Shown here in pieces: positions 5,392 through 6,595 of a stretch of 6,595 nt of DNA. How positions within the stretch are numbered: the stretch's first letter is position 1; each line of letters begins with the position of its first letter. A program made the translations under genes and the position numbers. The notes under the pieces are model-generated. The model was not told the origin of the DNA. It made no database searches and saw only the letters and a list, made by a program, of their open reading frames with translations. The DNA is taken from NCBI GenBank assembly GCA_019241915.1, contig JAFAWI010000661.1, positions 1 to 6,595 of the forward strand, in the 5' to 3' direction. This DNA is from Alphaproteobacteria bacterium. GTDB lineage: Bacteria; Pseudomonadota; Alphaproteobacteria; ATCC43930; CGMCC-115725.

Positions 5392-5994
5392 GTGGCGCAA
5401 GAGTCCTCCCGCATGCGCCGACCACGCGCCGATGGCGAGCGGAACCGAGTCCGATTGATCGAGGCGGCTAAGCACGCCTTTGCCGAGAAGGGCGCGGCTG
5501 TCAGCTTGGAGCACATTGCACGCGAGGCGGATGTCAGTATTGCCACGCTTTACCGCCACTTCCCGACGCGCGACGAACTGATCTCGGCGGTCTACCAGCA
5601 AGAGGTCACTGCGCTGATTGAATCAGCCGATCAGCTAATGACCGACCGAGAGCCGGCGGCGGCGCTCCGCGAGTGGCTAATGTTGTTCGTTGAATTTCTC
5701 GATGCCAAGCACGGCATGGCGGAGGCGATGGATACCCTCATCGGCGGGCCGGAACCCCTCTACAGCAGAACCCCGCAACGCCTCGACATGCCCGTCAAGG
5801 CTTTGGTAGCCCGCGGGGTCGCGACGGGCGTCTTTCGGGACGATTTCGAGCCGCACGATCTGCTCCGCGCACTCTCTGGCGTGGCACATGTCAGACCGTA
5901 CGAGAACTGGAAGTGGTCGGCAGGTCAGATGGTGGACATTCTGCTCAAGGGAATGCAGTCAAGGCCACCTTCCGGCGGAACGGGCATCCATTGA
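5392..5994 (+). CDS. TetR-family transcriptional repressor (SbtR-like C-terminus)
   Basis: A 200-residue one-component regulator. The N-terminal DNA-binding domain is typical: RLIEAAKHAFAEKG (about 21-34), then the helix-turn-helix VSLEHIAREADVSIATLYRH with recognition helix at about 48-56 and FPTRDELISAV after it. The remaining ligand-binding and dimerisation part, with LREWLMLFVEFLDAKHGMAEAM and LLRALSGVAHVRPYENWKW, resembles the SbtR-like TetR C-terminal group. Start is GTG at 5392-5394 with GAGG (5378-5381) ten bases upstream; an in-frame ATG at 5413 is an alternative that would remove seven residues. It is divergent from the DHA2-type pump, with two symmetrical sites between the starts, the classic arrangement of a drug-responsive local repressor. 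It probably represses the pump and itself until a ligand binds. The ligand is unknown. GC content is clearly lower than in neighbouring chromosomal genes. Confidence 0.93.
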   Translation: MAQESSRMRRPRADGERNRVRLIEAAKHAFAEKGAAVSLEHIAREADVSIATLYRHFPTRDELISAVYQQEVTALIESADQLMTDREPAAALREWLMLFVEFLDAKHGMAEAMDTLIGGPEPLYSRTPQRLDMPVKALVARGVATGVFRDDFEPHDLLRALSGVAHVRPYENWKWSAGQMVDILLKGMQSRPPSGGTGIH

Positions 5995-5996
5995 CG

Positions 5997-6020
5997 TTGG
6001 GGCAACCTTTGGGGCAACCT
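5997..6020. repeat. Perfect 12-bp tandem duplication
   Basis: TTGGGGCAACCT occurs twice head to tail (5997-6008 and 6009-6020), starting two bases after the TetR stop codon. The unit has no internal symmetry. It may be a replication-slippage product or part of a junction at the cassette edge. Confidence 0.8.
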
Positions 6021-6078
6021 CGGATCCATGCAAATGGCAGAAACCTTAGTGTTTGCGCCAATTTCCCAAATCCGCTGG

Positions 6079-6107
6079 CCGGACTTGATCCGGGCATCCA
6101 CGTCTTC
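6079..6107. repeat. Dispersed palindromic repeat copy, right of MFS/TetR cassette
   Basis: CCGGACTTGATCCGGGCAT followed by CCACGTCTTC. The first part is a near-palindrome (CCGGA-CTTGA-TCCGG). On the minus strand it translates as DARIKSG, the familiar spurious peptide from a repeat widespread in alphaproteobacterial intergenic DNA. Parts of it recur in direct orientation at 3582-3599 and 3799-3809, on the other side of the MFS/TetR cassette. The stretch 5995-6277 that contains it holds no gene I can support. Confidence 0.65.
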
Positions 6108-6230
6108 GGGCTTGGCGGCAGCGAAAGATGTGGACCCGTTGCCGCGATTTGCTTGAAAGCCGCGCGCCATTGACCATCTAAGTTCTTGATCGGACGGCAT
6201 TCACGGGGGATTGGGCGCCCGACGCCCGAA

Positions 6231-6263
6231 CTGTGAAATGTGACGATTCTCACAGTTTCACAG
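6231..6263. terminator. Hairpin downstream of metH
   Basis: Arms CTGTGAAA-TGTGA (6231-6243) and TCACA-g-TTTCACAG (6250-6263) form a 13-bp stem with one unpaired G and a 6-base loop. It starts 14 bp past the metH stop on the minus strand, the expected place for a transcript-end structure. No T-run follows on the minus strand (next bases TTCGGGC), so it is not a textbook intrinsic terminator. An operator or mRNA 3'-end stabiliser is equally possible. Confidence 0.55.
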
Positions 6264-6277
6264 CGCGCAACAGGCGA

Positions 6278-6595
6278 TCAGACCGAAAAGTATTTCGCCT
6301 GCGGGTGGTGGACGACGATCGCCGAGGTCGATTGCTCGGGGTCGAGCTGGTCTTCCTCGCTGAGCCGGATGCCGATCTCGTCGGCGTGCAGCAGCTTCAA
6401 GAGCTGCGCCTGGTCGGCGAGGTTGGGGCAGGCGGGATAGCCAAACGAATAGCGGCTGCCGCGGTAGCCCTGCGCCAGCATCTCGTCGTGGTCGCGCGCC
6501 TCCTCGGCGGCAAAGCCCAATTCACCGCGGATGCGCTTGTGGACGTACTCGGCAAAGGCTTCGGCCATCTCGACCGAAAGCCCGTGCAGATAGAG
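6278..6595 (-). CDS. metH: Cobalamin-dependent methionine synthase, C-terminal end (partial)
   Basis: The last 105 codons of a minus-strand gene running off the right edge; MetH transfers a methyl group from methyltetrahydrofolate through cobalamin to homocysteine in the cytoplasm. What is visible is the C-terminal activation domain, which binds S-adenosylmethionine for reductive reactivation of the cofactor. It reads LYLHGLSVEMAEAFAEYVHK, then LGFAAEEA, then the diagnostic YRGSRYSFGYPACPNLADQ block containing the R-x-x-x-GYPACP signature. ELSEEDQ-like sequence (IRLSEEDQLDPEQSTSAIVVHHPQAKYFSV in two parts: IRLSEEDQLDPEQSTS and AIVVHHPQAKYFSV) follows, then TGA at 6278-6280. It ends soon after KYFSV and lacks the C-terminal extension of E. 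coli MetH, as in many alphaproteobacterial and cyanobacterial members. The catalytic and cobalamin domains lie outside the window. A hairpin follows the stop. Confidence 0.93.
   Translation of the reverse strand, partial: LYLHGLSVEMAEAFAEYVHKRIRGELGFAAEEARDHDEMLAQGYRGSRYSFGYPACPNLADQAQLLKLLHADEIGIRLSEEDQLDPEQSTSAIVVHHPQAKYFSV

Noticed and set aside
5925..6253. Minus-strand open frames of about 90-100 residues downstream of tetR
   Set aside because: They translate repeat DNA (DARIKSG and the tandem 12-mer as GCPKGCPN-like or QRLPQR-like peptides) and show no start context or family features.
1..6595. CRISPR array, tRNA, rRNA, transposase or phage genes
   Set aside because: No regularly spaced direct repeats, no cloverleaf-like or rRNA sequence, and no transposase or integrase motifs were seen. 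The repeats present are short dispersed intergenic elements.

Overview
The window is high-GC chromosomal DNA, most likely from an alphaproteobacterium. This rests on codon use, an alphaproteobacterial-type NDUFA9-like dehydrogenase, a MetH that stops right after the activation-domain core, and intergenic repeats of the 'CCGGACTTGATCCGGGCATCCACG' kind (translating as DARIKSG) that are common in that class. I cannot name the genus. Almost every real gene lies on the minus strand; the one clear plus-strand gene is a TetR regulator.

Layout from left to right: (1) the 5' part of an AmpG-type muropeptide permease gene running off the left edge; (2) two tandem cyclophilin-type peptidyl-prolyl isomerases, one exported and one cytosolic; (3) a two-armed REP-like palindromic element; (4) an NDUFA9-like NAD(P)-binding protein; (5) about 380 bp without an intact gene, containing dispersed-repeat fragments and the apparent 3' end of a lost plus-strand gene; (6) a divergent DHA2-type MFS efflux pump / TetR repressor pair with two matching 21-bp operator-like sites, one of them filling the spacer of a near-consensus promoter; (7) a repeat-bearing intergenic stretch of about 280 bp; (8) the 3' end of metH, running off the right edge.

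The cyclophilin pair, and possibly ampG, read as one minus-strand unit with a cell-envelope flavour: periplasmic folding plus muropeptide recycling. The MFS/TetR pair is a self-contained inducible efflux cassette. Hand counts show it less GC-rich than its surroundings, and fragments of one dispersed repeat lie on both sides, which suggests an acquired accessory cassette. I found no unambiguous new multigene system. The most unusual points are the missing start codon of the ampG-like gene, the two-site operator architecture, the compensated REP-like pair, and the gene remnant beside the MFS gene.
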